Source: Flavobacterium gawalongense | GTDB lineage: Bacteria > Bacteroidota > Bacteroidia > Flavobacteriales > Flavobacteriaceae | Length of the DNA: 64,000 bases | Direction of reading: 5' to 3' | NCBI RefSeq assembly: GCF_007097265.1 | Contig: NZ_VJZP01000006.1 | Coordinates: 1-64,000 of the forward strand | Shown here: positions 1 through 9,647 of the stretch, piece by piece | How the letters are laid out: every line of letters begins with the position of its first letter | Numbering within the stretch: the first letter of the stretch is position 1 | The notes under the pieces: model-generated | Database searches by the model: none | What the model was told of the DNA's origin: nothing | Seen by the model: only the letters and a program-made list of their open reading frames with translations | Translations under genes and position numbers: made by a program

Positions 1-336
1 ATGGTTTTGGGTTATAGCATGGGTAAGGCATCTATAGATTACTATACGAAATGGTTTGCCGTTGAAATGGCTAATAGGTATGGAGATAATATAAGAATAA
101 ATTCCATAGCACCGGGATTCTTTTTGTCCGAACAAAATCGCACCTTACTGACTAACCCTGATGGTTCTTATACCAGTAGAGCAGAATCAATTTTAAGGCA
201 GACACCATTTAAACGTTTTGGGAAACCGGAAGAATTATCCGGAGCTTTGGTATGGTTGTTAAGTGATGCCTCTAAATTTGTAACCGGAATGGATATTGGG
301 GTTGACGGTGGATTTACAATAAATAGCGGTGTTTAA
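1..336 (+). CDS. SDR-type D-mannonate oxidoreductase (fructuronate reductase), 5' truncated
   Basis: C-terminal 111 residues of a short-chain dehydrogenase/reductase; the gene begins before the window, so the first ATG here is probably an internal Met. The catalytic YxxxK motif is at Y5-K9. The SDR C-terminal signature follows: the INSIAPGFF segment after the active site and the GMDIGVDGG end. The N-terminal Rossmann glycine motif is outside the window. SDR proteins of this type in Bacteroidota often reduce fructuronate to mannonate. That assignment is inferred from the adjacent beta-glucuronidase and from exuT/kdgK/eda farther right. The stop lies 44 bp before the beta-glucuronidase start, which suggests one operon. 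Family is certain; substrate is moderately sure. Confidence 0.75.
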   Translation: MVLGYSMGKASIDYYTKWFAVEMANRYGDNIRINSIAPGFFLSEQNRTLLTNPDGSYTSRAESILRQTPFKRFGKPEELSGALVWLLSDASKFVTGMDIGVDGGFTINSGV

Positions 337-380
337 ACAAAGAATGAACAATCATTAAATTAATAAAAATTAAATTATTT

Positions 381-2261
381 ATGAAAACTAAAATTTTGAT
401 AGCAGCGATTCTGTTTGTCTCGTTCATTAAGGCGGTAGGCCAGGATTTTAAAACAGCAGAAACTAAAGATATTGCTTTGTTTCCGCAACAAAATGAGTTC
501 AGAAATAAAGAGAATATTTCAGGGATTTGGAAATTTCAGAAAGATTCTCTAGATGTTGGAGAAGCTCAAAATTGGAAGAATGGTTTGCCTAATACGCGTT
601 CTATAGCCGTTCCGGGAAGCTGGAACGATCAGTTTACGGATAGTAGAGATTATCTTGGGACTGCTTGGTACGAAAAAGAAATATTTATACCTAGTTCTTG
701 GAAAGGTCAAAAAATTTATATCAGAATTGGTTCCGCTAATTATGCTTCTAAAGTGTATCTCAATGGAAAACCAGTAGGTGCACATGAAGGAGGAAATTTG
801 CCTTTTGCTTTTGACATATCGGCACTTATAAATTGGAATGTGGCAAACAGAATAACGATCCAATTGGAAAACGTATTAAAACCAACTCGTGTTCCCACTG
901 GAGGAGGTGTAGCCGGAGGAATATTCTCCAGCAATCCAAAAGCTAATTTTGACTTTTTCCCTTATGCGGGTTTACAGCGTGATGTATTGTTATATAGCGT
1001 TCAGTCCGTAGCTAATATTAAAGATCTGACGGTACAAACAGGATTTGAAAATACCATTGGTTCTGTTAGTGTAAAAGTAGATACAGAAGGAAAAGCGACC
1101 AAGGGTAAAGTTACTATTTCTGGAAATAACAAAGTATATGAATCAGAATTTAGTCTAAATGGCAATACTGCAAATGTGCTTGTGAAAATTCCTGAAGTAC
1201 GACTATGGTCCACAGAAGACCCATTTCTTTATAAAGTTTCAGTTAGTATCAGTGATGCGAATCGTATTATAGATATTTATGAATTGGAAACAGGGGTAAG
1301 AACGATTTCAACGAATGATAAACAAATACTTTTAAATGGAAAACCTGTATTTCTAAAAGGATTTGGCAAACATGAAGATTTTCCTATTTTTGGAAGAGCC
1401 ACAGCAAACCCGGTAATTATAAAAGATTATTCCTTGTTGAAATGGGTAGGCGCTAACTCTTACAGAACCTCACATTACCCATACGATGAAGAATATATGA
1501 ATATGGCCGATAGAGAAGGAATATTAATCATCAATGAAATTCCGGCTGTTGGTTTGTATTTTCATGGAGATAAGGAAGAATTAAAATTGAGACAAATAGC
1601 CTGTAAAAAGTATATTGAGGAACTGATTACAAGAGATAAAAACCATCCATCAGTAGTTATGTGGAGTGTTGCTAATGAACCTTTTCCAGAAGTGATGAAT
1701 TTTTCACCTGTAGATGTAAAAAAAGCAGATCCACAATCAGTGATTTTGTTTAAAGAATTATTTGACCTTGTAAAAAAATTGGATCCCACCAGACTAAAAA
1801 CACTTGTTGGAGTAATGGGTGGACCAGTAGAATGGTTGGCATTATCTGATGTGGTATGTATTAACCGCTATTGGGGTTGGTATACGAATCAGGGTGATAT
1901 TAAAACCGGAGCCAAGATGCTTAGCGATGAGTTAGATGATTTATATAGTAAATTAAAGAAGCCAATAGTTATTACGGAGTTTGGAGCAGACACCTTTCCT
2001 GGAATGCATGCAGATCAGGCAGAGATGTTTACGGAAGAATATCAGGTACAATTCATTAAGGCTTATCTTGATGTAGCAGATACAAAAGATTTTGTGGCAG
2101 GAATGCATGTTTGGGCTTTTGCTGATTTTAAAACAGGTCAGGCGGTTATTCGATTTGGAGGAATTAATTACAAAGGGGTGTTCACAAGGGACAGAAAACC
2201 CAAAATGGCAGCTCATTATTTAAGAGAAAGATGGACCAAAAAGCCGGAAGATAAAAAATAA
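381..2261 (+). CDS. Secreted beta-glucuronidase, GH2
   Basis: 626-residue GH2 enzyme with an N-terminal signal peptide (about residues 1-20, ending in VGQ). The sugar-binding jelly-roll domain covers about 45-205, the immunoglobulin-like domain about 210-305 and the TIM barrel about 310-615. The acid/base is E433 in the WSVANEP motif and the nucleophile is E533 in ITEFGAD. The NRYWGWY stretch and an N-x-K pair (N596, K598) before FTRDRKPK match the residues that recognise the glucuronate carboxylate in characterised beta-glucuronidases. It should remove glucuronic acid from oligosaccharides in the periplasm or outside the cell. It sits between the mannonate oxidoreductase and a GH3 gene. Confidence 0.93.
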   Translation: MKTKILIAAILFVSFIKAVGQDFKTAETKDIALFPQQNEFRNKENISGIWKFQKDSLDVGEAQNWKNGLPNTRSIAVPGSWNDQFTDSRDYLGTAWYEKEIFIPSSWKGQKIYIRIGSANYASKVYLNGKPVGAHEGGNLPFAFDISALINWNVANRITIQLENVLKPTRVPTGGGVAGGIFSSNPKANFDFFPYAGLQRDVLLYSVQSVANIKDLTVQTGFENTIGSVSVKVDTEGKATKGKVTISGNNKVYESEFSLNGNTANVLVKIPEVRLWSTEDPFLYKVSVSISDANRIIDIYELETGVRTISTNDKQILLNGKPVFLKGFGKHEDFPIFGRATANPVIIKDYSLLKWVGANSYRTSHYPYDEEYMNMADREGILIINEIPAVGLYFHGDKEELKLRQIACKKYIEELITRDKNHPSVVMWSVANEPFPEVMNFSPVDVKKADPQSVILFKELFDLVKKLDPTRLKTLVGVMGGPVEWLALSDVVCINRYWGWYTNQGDIKTGAKMLSDELDDLYSKLKKPIVITEFGADTFPGMHADQAEMFTEEYQVQFIKAYLDVADTKDFVAGMHVWAFADFKTGQAVIRFGGINYKGVFTRDRKPKMAAHYLRERWTKKPEDKK

Positions 2262-2525
2262 CAACGGTTATAAATTTAAAAACTATCTTATAAAACATGC
2301 TCTATAACTCTTAATATTAAATTGGTTCTTCTGGTTTTTTTGTGAAAATAAAAATCATTTTTATGCTTTAATAATACATGCCCTTGTATTCCTAACATGT
2401 TAAGAAAAAGATACTACACTTAAAAATGTATCACATCTTTTCCGGTAGAACCATTATATTAAATATTGAAATTAAAACAGTATATCAAATTTTTTCTAAA
2501 GACATTAATCTCATAAAATACGATT

Positions 2526-4535
2526 ATGATTAATTATCACATAAACATTACGAGAATTTTATCATTTACTTTGGTGTCTTTTGCCACTTTTGCTCAAAGT
2601 CCTATACAACCAAAATTAGAAAACCAAGGGGTTCAAATCATCAAATCACAAGGGTACGAATTTAAAGATTTGAATAAAAATGGTAAACTGGATAAATATG
2701 AAGATTGGCGATTACCAAATGAAACTAGAGTTAAAGATTTGATTTCTCAAATGACTTTGGAAGAAAAAGTAGGTTTTATGCTCATCAGTACCACAAGAAT
2801 GGAAGGTGATTACGCATTTCAGCAGGATGCTCCAAAAGCAGAAATAAAAAGTGGATTTAATGAAGAGGACTTGGTTCAAAACATTAATATGTTTTCCAAA
2901 AAACCATTACCAGCGCCAGTAATGTCAGCTGTTGGAACTACCAAGGCTGTAACGCAATATAATCTCAGACATTTTATTCTCAGAGCTAATACTACTGCAA
3001 AAAACATGGCGGAATGGAGTAATAATTTGCAGCGACTTTGCGAGTCTTCCAGATTGGGAATTCCGGCTATAGTTGCTTCAAATCCAAGAAATCACATAAC
3101 TGTTGACGCCTCTTTAGGTCTAAGTGTAGGAACTACGATTTTCTCAAAATGGCCGGGTGAATTAGGGCTTGCTGCAATGCGAGATTTAGAATTGACAAGA
3201 GAGTTTGCAGATATTGCGAGACAAGAATGGGCTGCAGTTGGTCTTCGTAAAGGATATATGTATATGGCTGATCTTGCTACTGAGCCGCGCTGGCAAAGAG
3301 TGGAAGGGACCTTTGGGGAAAATGCTGATTTGGCAGCTTCAATGATACGCGAAATAACTTTAGGTTTTCAAAAGAATAAATTAGGGACTGGTTCTGTAGC
3401 TTTGACGACAAAGCATTTTCCAGGCGGAGGTCCACAGGTAGATGGTCAAGATCCGCATTTTGTTTGGGGTCAAGATCAACATTATCCGGGGAATATGTTT
3501 GATTATCATTTAAAACCTTTTCAGGCTGCTATTGATGCGGGTACTTCCGCGATTATGCCGTATTACGCAAAGCCTGTCAATACTAAATATGAAGCAGTAG
3601 CCTTTGCCTATAATAAAGCTATTATTAATGATCTTTTAAGGGTTAAAATGGGCTTTAAGGGTATTATCAATTCGGATACTGGGCCAATAGAAATGATGCC
3701 TTGGGGTGTTGAAAATTTAACTATTTTAGAACGTTATCAAAAAGCGATTGATTGTGGTGTAGATTTATTTTCAGGAACGGGAGATCCCACCTTATTGTTG
3801 GAAACTGTTAAAAAGGGTATGGTATCTGAATCGAGAATCAATCAATCAATAGAAAGGCTTTTAACCGAAAAATTTGAATTAGGTTTATTTGAAAATCCGT
3901 ATGTTGATGTTTCTTATGCCGAAAAAACCGTTGGAAACAGTGAATTTCAGAAAAGAGGAGATCTGGCCTTTAGAAAATCTATTGTATTATTAAGAAATGA
4001 TGCGAAATTACTGCCAATTAAAAAAGGAACTAAAGTATATCTAGAATCATTGTATAATAATAGCAAATCAAATACTCCCATTTCAGATATTCAGTCTAAA
4101 GATTGGGGTATTGAATTGGTCAAAGATAAAAAAGATGCCGATCTTGTTGTTTTAACGGTAACACCCACTGCAGGAAGTCTTTTTAGTAGTACGGGATCTG
4201 AAATAAAATTACAATTATCAGATAATAAAATTGATGTCGCGTATATCAATGAAGTTACTTCCAGTAAACCTACAGTAGTGGTTATAAATTATTCGAATCC
4301 ATGGGTGATTGATGAAATTGACACTAAAAATTTACAAACTGTATTGGCTACTTTTGGAACATCTTCAGATGCCTTATTAGATGTTTTAACGGGAAAATAT
4401 AATCCAACCGGAAAAATGCCTTTTACTACCCCTAAATCTCGTCAGGCAGTATTGGATAATCAATCGGATGTTCCAGGATATTTAAAACCTAATGGTTACG
4501 CATTATTTAAGTTTAATGAAGGGGTGGGGTATTAA
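2526..4535 (+). CDS. Secreted GH3 glycosidase (beta-glucosidase/beta-xylosidase type)
   Basis: 669 residues with a signal peptide of about 24 residues ending FAQ. The TIM barrel occupies about 60-460 and the alpha/beta sandwich about 480-669; there is no C-terminal FnIII domain, so it is a short GH3. The KHFPGGG motif lies near residues 297-303, and the nucleophile aspartate is D384 in GFKGIINSDT. Specificity cannot be read from the sequence; with beta-glucuronidase and esterase as neighbours, a beta-linked glucosyl or xylosyl residue is plausible. The 264-bp gap before it may hold its own promoter. The esterase starts 18 bp after its stop, so the two are probably cotranscribed. Confidence 0.9.
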   Translation: MINYHINITRILSFTLVSFATFAQSPIQPKLENQGVQIIKSQGYEFKDLNKNGKLDKYEDWRLPNETRVKDLISQMTLEEKVGFMLISTTRMEGDYAFQQDAPKAEIKSGFNEEDLVQNINMFSKKPLPAPVMSAVGTTKAVTQYNLRHFILRANTTAKNMAEWSNNLQRLCESSRLGIPAIVASNPRNHITVDASLGLSVGTTIFSKWPGELGLAAMRDLELTREFADIARQEWAAVGLRKGYMYMADLATEPRWQRVEGTFGENADLAASMIREITLGFQKNKLGTGSVALTTKHFPGGGPQVDGQDPHFVWGQDQHYPGNMFDYHLKPFQAAIDAGTSAIMPYYAKPVNTKYEAVAFAYNKAIINDLLRVKMGFKGIINSDTGPIEMMPWGVENLTILERYQKAIDCGVDLFSGTGDPTLLLETVKKGMVSESRINQSIERLLTEKFELGLFENPYVDVSYAEKTVGNSEFQKRGDLAFRKSIVLLRNDAKLLPIKKGTKVYLESLYNNSKSNTPISDIQSKDWGIELVKDKKDADLVVLTVTPTAGSLFSSTGSEIKLQLSDNKIDVAYINEVTSSKPTVVVINYSNPWVIDEIDTKNLQTVLATFGTSSDALLDVLTGKYNPTGKMPFTTPKSRQAVLDNQSDVPGYLKPNGYALFKFNEGVGY

Positions 4536-4553
4536 TCTTTATATTATTAGAAA

Positions 4554-5429
4554 ATGAAAAATAAAATTTTAATTATTTTGCTTTTTAATATTTTTATTTC
4601 AAAGGCACAAAATGTGCTTTCTCTTTATCGGGATAAAGTACCCGGTTCTGAAAACTGGAGCTGGCAGGAAAAAGAAATAATATCTGATCCTGTAAATCAA
4701 TTGCATACCGTTTATAATGTGACTAAACCTACACTAATGGTTTATTCTCCTGATAAAGCTTTAAATAACGGAACAACAGTGATTATTTGTCCTGGTGGAG
4801 GCTTTCATCATCTGGCTATTGATAAGGAGGGAACTAGGATAGCTAAATGGTTAAATTCAAAAGGAATAACCGCTTTTGTATTTAAATACCGTCTGGTAAA
4901 AACTGAATTTGATACTTCTGGGAAAGAAATTCCCTTTTCACTGGATGATAGAAAAAAATTTGATTCTATAATTGTACCTGTTGTTTCATTTGCTATTACT
5001 GATGCATTAATAGCAATAAAATATGTACGAGAACACGCAGCTGAATATGCTATTGAAAAAAACAGAATCGGTATCATGGGATTTTCAGCGGGAGGAGCTG
5101 TGGCAACAGGAACCGTATTTAGTCCTGATGGAATTGGGAGTCGTCCTGATTTTGTTGCGGCTATATATGCCTATACTGATCCGTTTAAAGAAATTTTAGT
5201 TCCATCTGATGCGCCACCTGCATTTATTGCGGCCGCCACTGATGATTTGTTGGTTCCGGCAACCAGTAGCACAAAATTATATAATGATTGGATAGCTGCG
5301 GGCAAATCTGCTGAATTGCATATTTATTCTAAAGGAGGTCATGGTTTTGGTATGAGTAAAAACAATTTGCCGGTTGATAGCTGGATTGATCGTTTTGGTG
5401 ATTGGCTGGGTTTGCAAGGTTTATTGTAA
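4554..5429 (+). CDS. Secreted alpha/beta-hydrolase esterase (acetyl-esterase-like)
   Basis: 291 residues with a short signal peptide (about 1-18, KAQ). It has the HSL/Aes-type oxyanion motif ICPGGGFHH near residues 81-89. The nucleophile is S178 in GFSAGG, the likely acid D230 or D231 in ATDDLLVP, and H263 in KGGHGFG. Such enzymes in polysaccharide loci commonly remove acetyl groups from xylan or pectin oligosaccharides; the substrate here is inferred only from the neighbours. It is the last gene of the left block and is followed by a terminator hairpin at 5567-5597. Confidence 0.85.
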   Translation: MKNKILIILLFNIFISKAQNVLSLYRDKVPGSENWSWQEKEIISDPVNQLHTVYNVTKPTLMVYSPDKALNNGTTVIICPGGGFHHLAIDKEGTRIAKWLNSKGITAFVFKYRLVKTEFDTSGKEIPFSLDDRKKFDSIIVPVVSFAITDALIAIKYVREHAAEYAIEKNRIGIMGFSAGGAVATGTVFSPDGIGSRPDFVAAIYAYTDPFKEILVPSDAPPAFIAAATDDLLVPATSSTKLYNDWIAAGKSAELHIYSKGGHGFGMSKNNLPVDSWIDRFGDWLGLQGLL

Positions 5430-5947
5430 TAGACGCTAAATAGAATAAAGGTACTATACCCATTATTAAGTGGGTTTGTGAATAAGATTAGGGTTTGTAT
5501 AAATATGTTAAACTAATAGAAAGGTTAAAATAGATGTTTGGTTTGGTTTTTATGTTTTGTTAGTATAAAAGCGGTTTTTTAAGCCGCTTTTATTTATTTT
5601 TTATGTTCAGGACTAAAATATCCAAAATTAATCAGATTACAAATCTTAATTTATAAACCCAATGAAAAATAATTTAATAAAGATTCATAAACTGGATTAT
5701 TTGTAAAGAATTATTCCAAGATGATAAGTATGGATTACAAGTCTAAGTTTCGAGCATGAAAAAATGGAGTAATTATTTATATTTTGGTTTGTTAAATTGT
5801 CTAAACATTAATTATTTGGATGTTTGCACAGTAAGTATTTGCGAAGTATTTATCTCACGGTTTATGTTTTTATAATTGAAACGCCAGCTTTAGCATGGTA
5901 AATCCAGACTACTAATTGTTAAAAAAAAGGTCATAAAGACTTAAAAA
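5430..5947. other. Intergenic region, left edge of the accessory island
   Basis: A 518-bp AT-rich stretch. Apart from the terminator hairpin at 5567-5597, I see no gene, RNA or clear operator. The promoter of fbp should lie in its right half. Confidence 0.6.
5567..5597 (+). terminator. Rho-independent terminator after the esterase gene
   Basis: Stem AAAAGCGG/CCGCTTTT with a 9-nt T-rich loop, followed by a T-rich tail. Confidence 0.75.
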
Positions 5948-6967
5948 ATGAAGGAAAGCAACAAAACTTTAGGAGAATTTATTATTGAAAACCAAAATGA
6001 TTTTAAATATTCGTCGGGTGAATTATCGCGAATTTTTAATTCTATTCGACTGGCCGCAAAAGTGGTTAGTTATAAAGTTAATAAAGCGGGACTGGTAGAT
6101 ATTGTTGGAGCTGTAGGGGAGAAAAACATACAAGGTGAAGACCAGCAGAAATTAGACGTTTATGCTAATGAGACTTTTATTCAAACTCTAATAAACAGGG
6201 AAATTGTTTGCGGGATTGCTTCTGAAGAAAACGATGATTTCATTACTGTTGGAGGTGTAGATAATGATCACAACAATAAATATATCGTGTTAATAGATCC
6301 GCTGGACGGTTCATCAAATATTGATGTTAATGTTTCTGTAGGTACCATTTTTTCTGTTTATAGAAGAATAACACCAAATGGAACACCAGTAACCTTGGAA
6401 GATTTTTTACAACCTGGAATCAATCAGGTTGCTGCCGGTTATGTGATTTACGGGACCTCGACTATGCTTGTGTATACTACGGGTCATGGCGTAAACGGAT
6501 TTACATTAAATCCTGCCATTGGCACTTTTTATCTTTCTCATCCAAATATGAAATTTCCAATTGATGGTACTATTTATTCGGTAAATGAGGGTAATTATGT
6601 TCATTTCCCACAAGGTGTTAAGAACTATATTAAATATTGCCAATTAGAAGAAGAGGATCGACCTTACACTTCGAGATATATCGGTAGTCTTGTTTCCGAT
6701 ATCCATAGGAATATGATCAAAGGAGGAATTTATCTGTACCCAACGAGTTTTAAGGCATCCAAAGGTAAATTGCGATTGTTGTATGAATGTAACCCTATGG
6801 CATTTATTGTAGAACAGGCAGGAGGAAAAGCTTCTGATGGATTTTCTAGAGTAATGGAAATTTTGCCAACTGCCTTACATGAGAGGACTCCTTTCTTTTG
6901 TGGTAGTTATAACATGGTTGAGAAAGTTGAAGAATTTATGCACAAGGCAAAATGGAGTAAATATTAG
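5948..6967 (+). CDS. fbp: Fructose-1,6-bisphosphatase, class I
   Basis: 339 residues, normal length for class I FBPase. The metal/phosphate motif [10 protein letters not shown] begins at D117. C-terminal substrate-binding segments are present (the [13 protein letters not shown] stretch and the EQAGG loop near residue 290). It hydrolyses fructose-1,6-bisphosphate to fructose-6-phosphate, the committed cytosolic step of gluconeogenesis. Its position just before the aromatic-acid genes, with PEP carboxykinase after them, suits growth on carbon that enters at the TCA cycle. It is followed at once by a xylose isomerase remnant. I cannot tell whether this is the only copy in the genome. Confidence 0.95.
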   Translation: MKESNKTLGEFIIENQNDFKYSSGELSRIFNSIRLAAKVVSYKVNKAGLVDIVGAVGEKNIQGEDQQKLDVYANETFIQTLINREIVCGIASEENDDFITVGGVDNDHNNKYIVLIDPLDGSSNIDVNVSVGTIFSVYRRITPNGTPVTLEDFLQPGINQVAAGYVIYGTSTMLVYTTGHGVNGFTLNPAIGTFYLSHPNMKFPIDGTIYSVNEGNYVHFPQGVKNYIKYCQLEEEDRPYTSRYIGSLVSDIHRNMIKGGIYLYPTSFKASKGKLRLLYECNPMAFIVEQAGGKASDGFSRVMEILPTALHERTPFFCGSYNMVEKVEEFMHKAKWSKY

Positions 6968-6979
6968 TTTACAGACGCT

Positions 6980-7111
6980 ATGTTGGTTTTCCTAAAAGCA
7001 GGAGGTATTCAAGGTGGTGGAGAGAATTTTGATGCGAAATTGAGAAGAAATTCTGCCGATATAAAAGATGTTTTTCTAGCACACATTGGTGGAACAGATA
7101 CGTTTGCTTAG
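6980..7111 (+). pseudogene. xylA: Xylose isomerase remnant (internal fragment)
   Basis: A 43-codon open frame ending in TAG reads [20 protein letters not shown] followed by a D-x-x-D-x-F and [10 protein letters not shown] segment. This matches the part of xylose isomerase around the KAGG...NFDAK...RR signature and the AHI-G-D motif. The intact protein is about 440 residues, so both ends are gone. It starts 12 bp after the fbp stop. It is not expected to be functional. Confidence 0.75.
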
Positions 7112-7117
7112 TGTTAC

Positions 7118-7225
7118 TTAGTTGATTTCCATATAGGTTGGGTCGTGCACAAAAGGATATCTATTTTCATCTTGTGGAAGCCAACCCGCAGTTGTATTGT
7201 GTATTTTTATTTCAGCCTTTATCAT
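7118..7225 (-). pseudogene. hipA: HipA-type toxin remnant (N-terminus only)
   Basis: Minus-strand open frame of 35 codons from an ATG at 7225 to TAA at 7118. It begins MIKAEIKIHNTTAGWLPQDE and continues with RYPFVHDPTY, the pattern of the N-terminal beta-sheet of HipA-like kinases (short beta strand, AG-L turn, Y-F-YD-Y). The intact family is about 400 residues. It lies 13 bp downstream of a hipB-like remnant on the same strand, the normal order for this toxin-antitoxin pair. Confidence 0.55.
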
Positions 7226-7238
7226 CTAAAAGAGAATT

Positions 7239-7440
7239 TTAGTTTGTACGAACAGCTCCTACTTGGTAGCCAAATAATTGCAGTACTTGGTTTACTTTAT
7301 CTAAACGCACCGTTTCTTTGCCTTGTTCTAAATCACGAACAAAACGAAGTCCCACTCCTGCTTTTCTATCCACCCTGATTTGATTGTACCAAAGTGTTCT
7401 GACTTCGGAGAGCAAGTTTATTTGAATCCATGGCTGAGAC
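7239..7440 (-). pseudogene. hipB: HipB/Y4mF-family HTH antitoxin remnant
   Basis: On the minus strand, ending with TAA at 7241-7239, the frame reads KAGVGLRFVRDLEQGKETVR and then LDKVNQVLQLFGYQVGAVRTN. This is the HTH and C-terminal region of the HipB/Y4mF antitoxin family. Upstream the frame continues without a usable ATG to a TAG near 7436, while the only nearby ATG is in another frame, so the N-terminus is broken. The hipA remnant follows directly. Confidence 0.65.
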
Positions 7441-7444
7441 TACG

Positions 7445-7688
7445 TTAAGATTCAAAACGTACATCTAAATCCCGATGCAATTGTAAACTACTGATTTCTT
7501 TTTTTGTGAGATGTAAATATGTAGATAGCCATGAACCATTTGCGTAGCGATACATGTGAGTCTTCAAACATTGTTCCAACTCTAATAGTAAATCTTGCTC
7601 TACAATCTTTGTATTTATAAAGACACATAAATACTCTTCTTGCTTTCAATTTGTAGTGGTATTCATTTTTGCTGCCACAACGAAGGCA
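7445..7688 (-). pseudogene. IS1595-family transposase remnant (zinc ribbon and start of HTH), frameshifted
   Basis: The minus strand from 7688 reads CLRCGSKNEYHYKLKARRVF and continues to VGTMFEDS...LRKWFMAIYIFTSHKK, the N-terminal zinc-ribbon segment of IS1595-family transposases. The frame breaks in a run of seven A after SHKK (about 7495-7505); removing one A restores EISSLQLHRDLDV before a TAA at 7447-7445. The second Cys pair of the ribbon is degraded, and the N-terminus and catalytic domain are absent. Confidence 0.7.
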
Positions 7689-7699
7689 AAGTGGTTAAG

Positions 7700-8222
7700 A
7701 TTATTCTTATAAGTCTGATTTGCAAACTTCTATTTTCGATTCTGTTTTTTACATTCTCCCTTTTCATTATTGGTAAAAAAGGATTTAAATATTCTTTTTA
7801 CATCTTCAATTTCTACAAAACATTTGATTTGTCCTGTTTTTGATTTAAAAGAACAATTTTTAATCTTGAATAATTTTAATATTTGCATATCAATATAAAA
7901 AACAGTTAATAATTATGTTTTGTATAATTATAATTGATTTTTCTTGACAATATATCAATTATAGTGTAAATGTATTACAGAATGGATATAGTGTTTAACT
8001 AAAGAATTCTGGATGAATGGCTATTAGGTTGTTCTTAAAATGAGAAACAGCATCGCGAAATGATGCATAAATATAGTGGACGAATCCAAAAGAAAGCTTG
8101 GCATAAATCCAGTTAAAACATACAAATTTTTATATGGAGAAATTTGTTAAAACAGGCTTAACCATAATAACAGCCTAGTGTTTATAATGCTTAATTAACC
8201 AATAACCAATAACTAAAAAAAA
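7700..8222. other. Intergenic region upstream of the aromatic acid transporter
   Basis: About 520 bp, very AT-rich. Open frames here are short, have no recognisable motif and are probably chance. No palindrome like the one before catB was found. The promoter of the transporter gene at 8223 should be here, but I cannot point to it. Confidence 0.5.
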
Positions 8223-9587
8223 ATGCGAAAAATAGATATTCATAATTTAATCGATAACGCCAAGTTTAATCGATTTCACTGGACTGTATTGTTCTGGTGT
8301 TCCTTAATCATCATTTTTGATGGGTATGACTTGGTTATTTATGGCGTAGTGTTGCCATTACTTATGGAAAAGTGGAATTTATCACCCCTTGAAGCGGGAA
8401 CTTTGGGGAGTTATGCACTCTTTGGGATGATGTTTGGCGCTTTGATATTTGGAACACTTTCGGATCGTATTGGACGAAAAAAAGCAATCATCATGTGTGT
8501 GTCTATTTTCAGTGGATTCACTTTTATAAATGGATTTGTAGAGACTCCTTTGCAATTTGGGATTTGTCGTTTTATTGCCGGATTAGGAATTGGGGGAGTG
8601 ATGCCCAATGTTGTGGCTTTAATGACTGAATATTCACCTAAGAAAATTAGAAGTACGCTGGTAACACTCATGTTTAGCGGCTATTCAGTAGGAGGAATGC
8701 TTTCGGCGGGATTAGGAATCTTTTTGATACCAAATTTTGGATGGCAATCCGTATTTTATGTTGGATTATTGCCAATACTTTTGTTGCCTTTAATCATTAA
8801 ATTTTTACCGGATTCTGTAGGTTTTTTGGCAAAACAAAAAAGAACAGAGGAGGCCAAAAAAATACTTTCACTTATTGAGCCAACGTATCTTCCTGCCACA
8901 GGTGATGTTTTGGATTCTGGAGAAGCAAAAGCTGCCGGAGCCAGTGTTTCCCAACTTTTTAAACAAAATAGAACAAAGAGTACAATCATGTTTTGGATCG
9001 CTTTTTTTACTTGTCTTTTGATGGTTTACGGTCTGAATTCCTGGTTGCCAAAATTAATGAACAAAGCAGGATATGAGTTAGGATCCAGTCTTACCTTTTT
9101 GTTGGTACTGAATTTTGGAGCTATGATAGGAGCAATAGGTGGCGGATGGCTTGGTGACAAATTTAATTTAAAAACCGTTTTGATTTCCTTTTTTGCCGTA
9201 GCTGCAATCTCTTTAAGCTTGCTTGGTTTCAAAAATTCTACGTTGGTATTATACATTTTAATAGCAATTGCAGGAGCAACAACTATTGGAACCCAAATAC
9301 TTTGTTATGCTTATGTAGCGCAATTTTATCCTATAAACATTAGATCTTCCGGTATTGGCTGGGCATCTGGAGTAGGTAGAACAGGCGCTATTTTAGGACC
9401 AATTTTAGGAGGCGCTTTATTGAGTTTAGGATTGCCTTTTGAATTGAATTTTGTTGCATTTGCTGTTCCCGGAGCTATAGGTGCTTTGGCCGTTTGCTTT
9501 ATCAATGTAAAACACAGTCATGATAATAAAGTGGCGTTTCATAAAGAAGAAACAATTCAATTAGATCCTATTGTAGCCGACGAATAA
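8223..9587 (+). CDS. benK: MFS aromatic acid:H+ symporter (BenK/PcaK-like)
   Basis: 454-residue, 12-helix major facilitator. The first helix carries the FDGYDLVIYGVVLP signature of the aromatic acid:H+ symporter family. The loop 2-3 motif is GTLSDRIGRKKAI, and loop 8-9 has GGGWLGDKFNLK. Family members import benzoate, 4-hydroxybenzoate and similar acids across the inner membrane. Benzoate is the most likely substrate because the benABCD genes lie about 8 kb downstream on the same strand. An outer membrane barrel follows after 60 bp, giving a two-membrane uptake pair. Confidence 0.88.
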   Translation: MRKIDIHNLIDNAKFNRFHWTVLFWCSLIIIFDGYDLVIYGVVLPLLMEKWNLSPLEAGTLGSYALFGMMFGALIFGTLSDRIGRKKAIIMCVSIFSGFTFINGFVETPLQFGICRFIAGLGIGGVMPNVVALMTEYSPKKIRSTLVTLMFSGYSVGGMLSAGLGIFLIPNFGWQSVFYVGLLPILLLPLIIKFLPDSVGFLAKQKRTEEAKKILSLIEPTYLPATGDVLDSGEAKAAGASVSQLFKQNRTKSTIMFWIAFFTCLLMVYGLNSWLPKLMNKAGYELGSSLTFLLVLNFGAMIGAIGGGWLGDKFNLKTVLISFFAVAAISLSLLGFKNSTLVLYILIAIAGATTIGTQILCYAYVAQFYPINIRSSGIGWASGVGRTGAILGPILGGALLSLGLPFELNFVAFAVPGAIGALAVCFINVKHSHDNKVAFHKEETIQLDPIVADE

Positions 9588-9647
9588 ACCTAAAATAGAA
9601 GTATTTATCCGCTATAATTTAGGGTTTTTAAAATAAAATATAAAGAA

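Noticed and set aside
2371..2389. AATACA...TGTATT inverted repeat before the GH3 gene
   Set aside because: Six-base arms in AT-rich DNA are expected by chance, and the sequence does not match the exuT palindrome.
7145..7378. A 77-codon plus-strand open frame
   Set aside because: It overlaps the minus-strand hipA and hipB remnants, has no family features and is their shadow.
7640..7843. A 67-codon plus-strand open frame rich in F, L and I
   Set aside because: It overlaps the transposase remnant and low-complexity AT-rich DNA, with no motif or plausible context.
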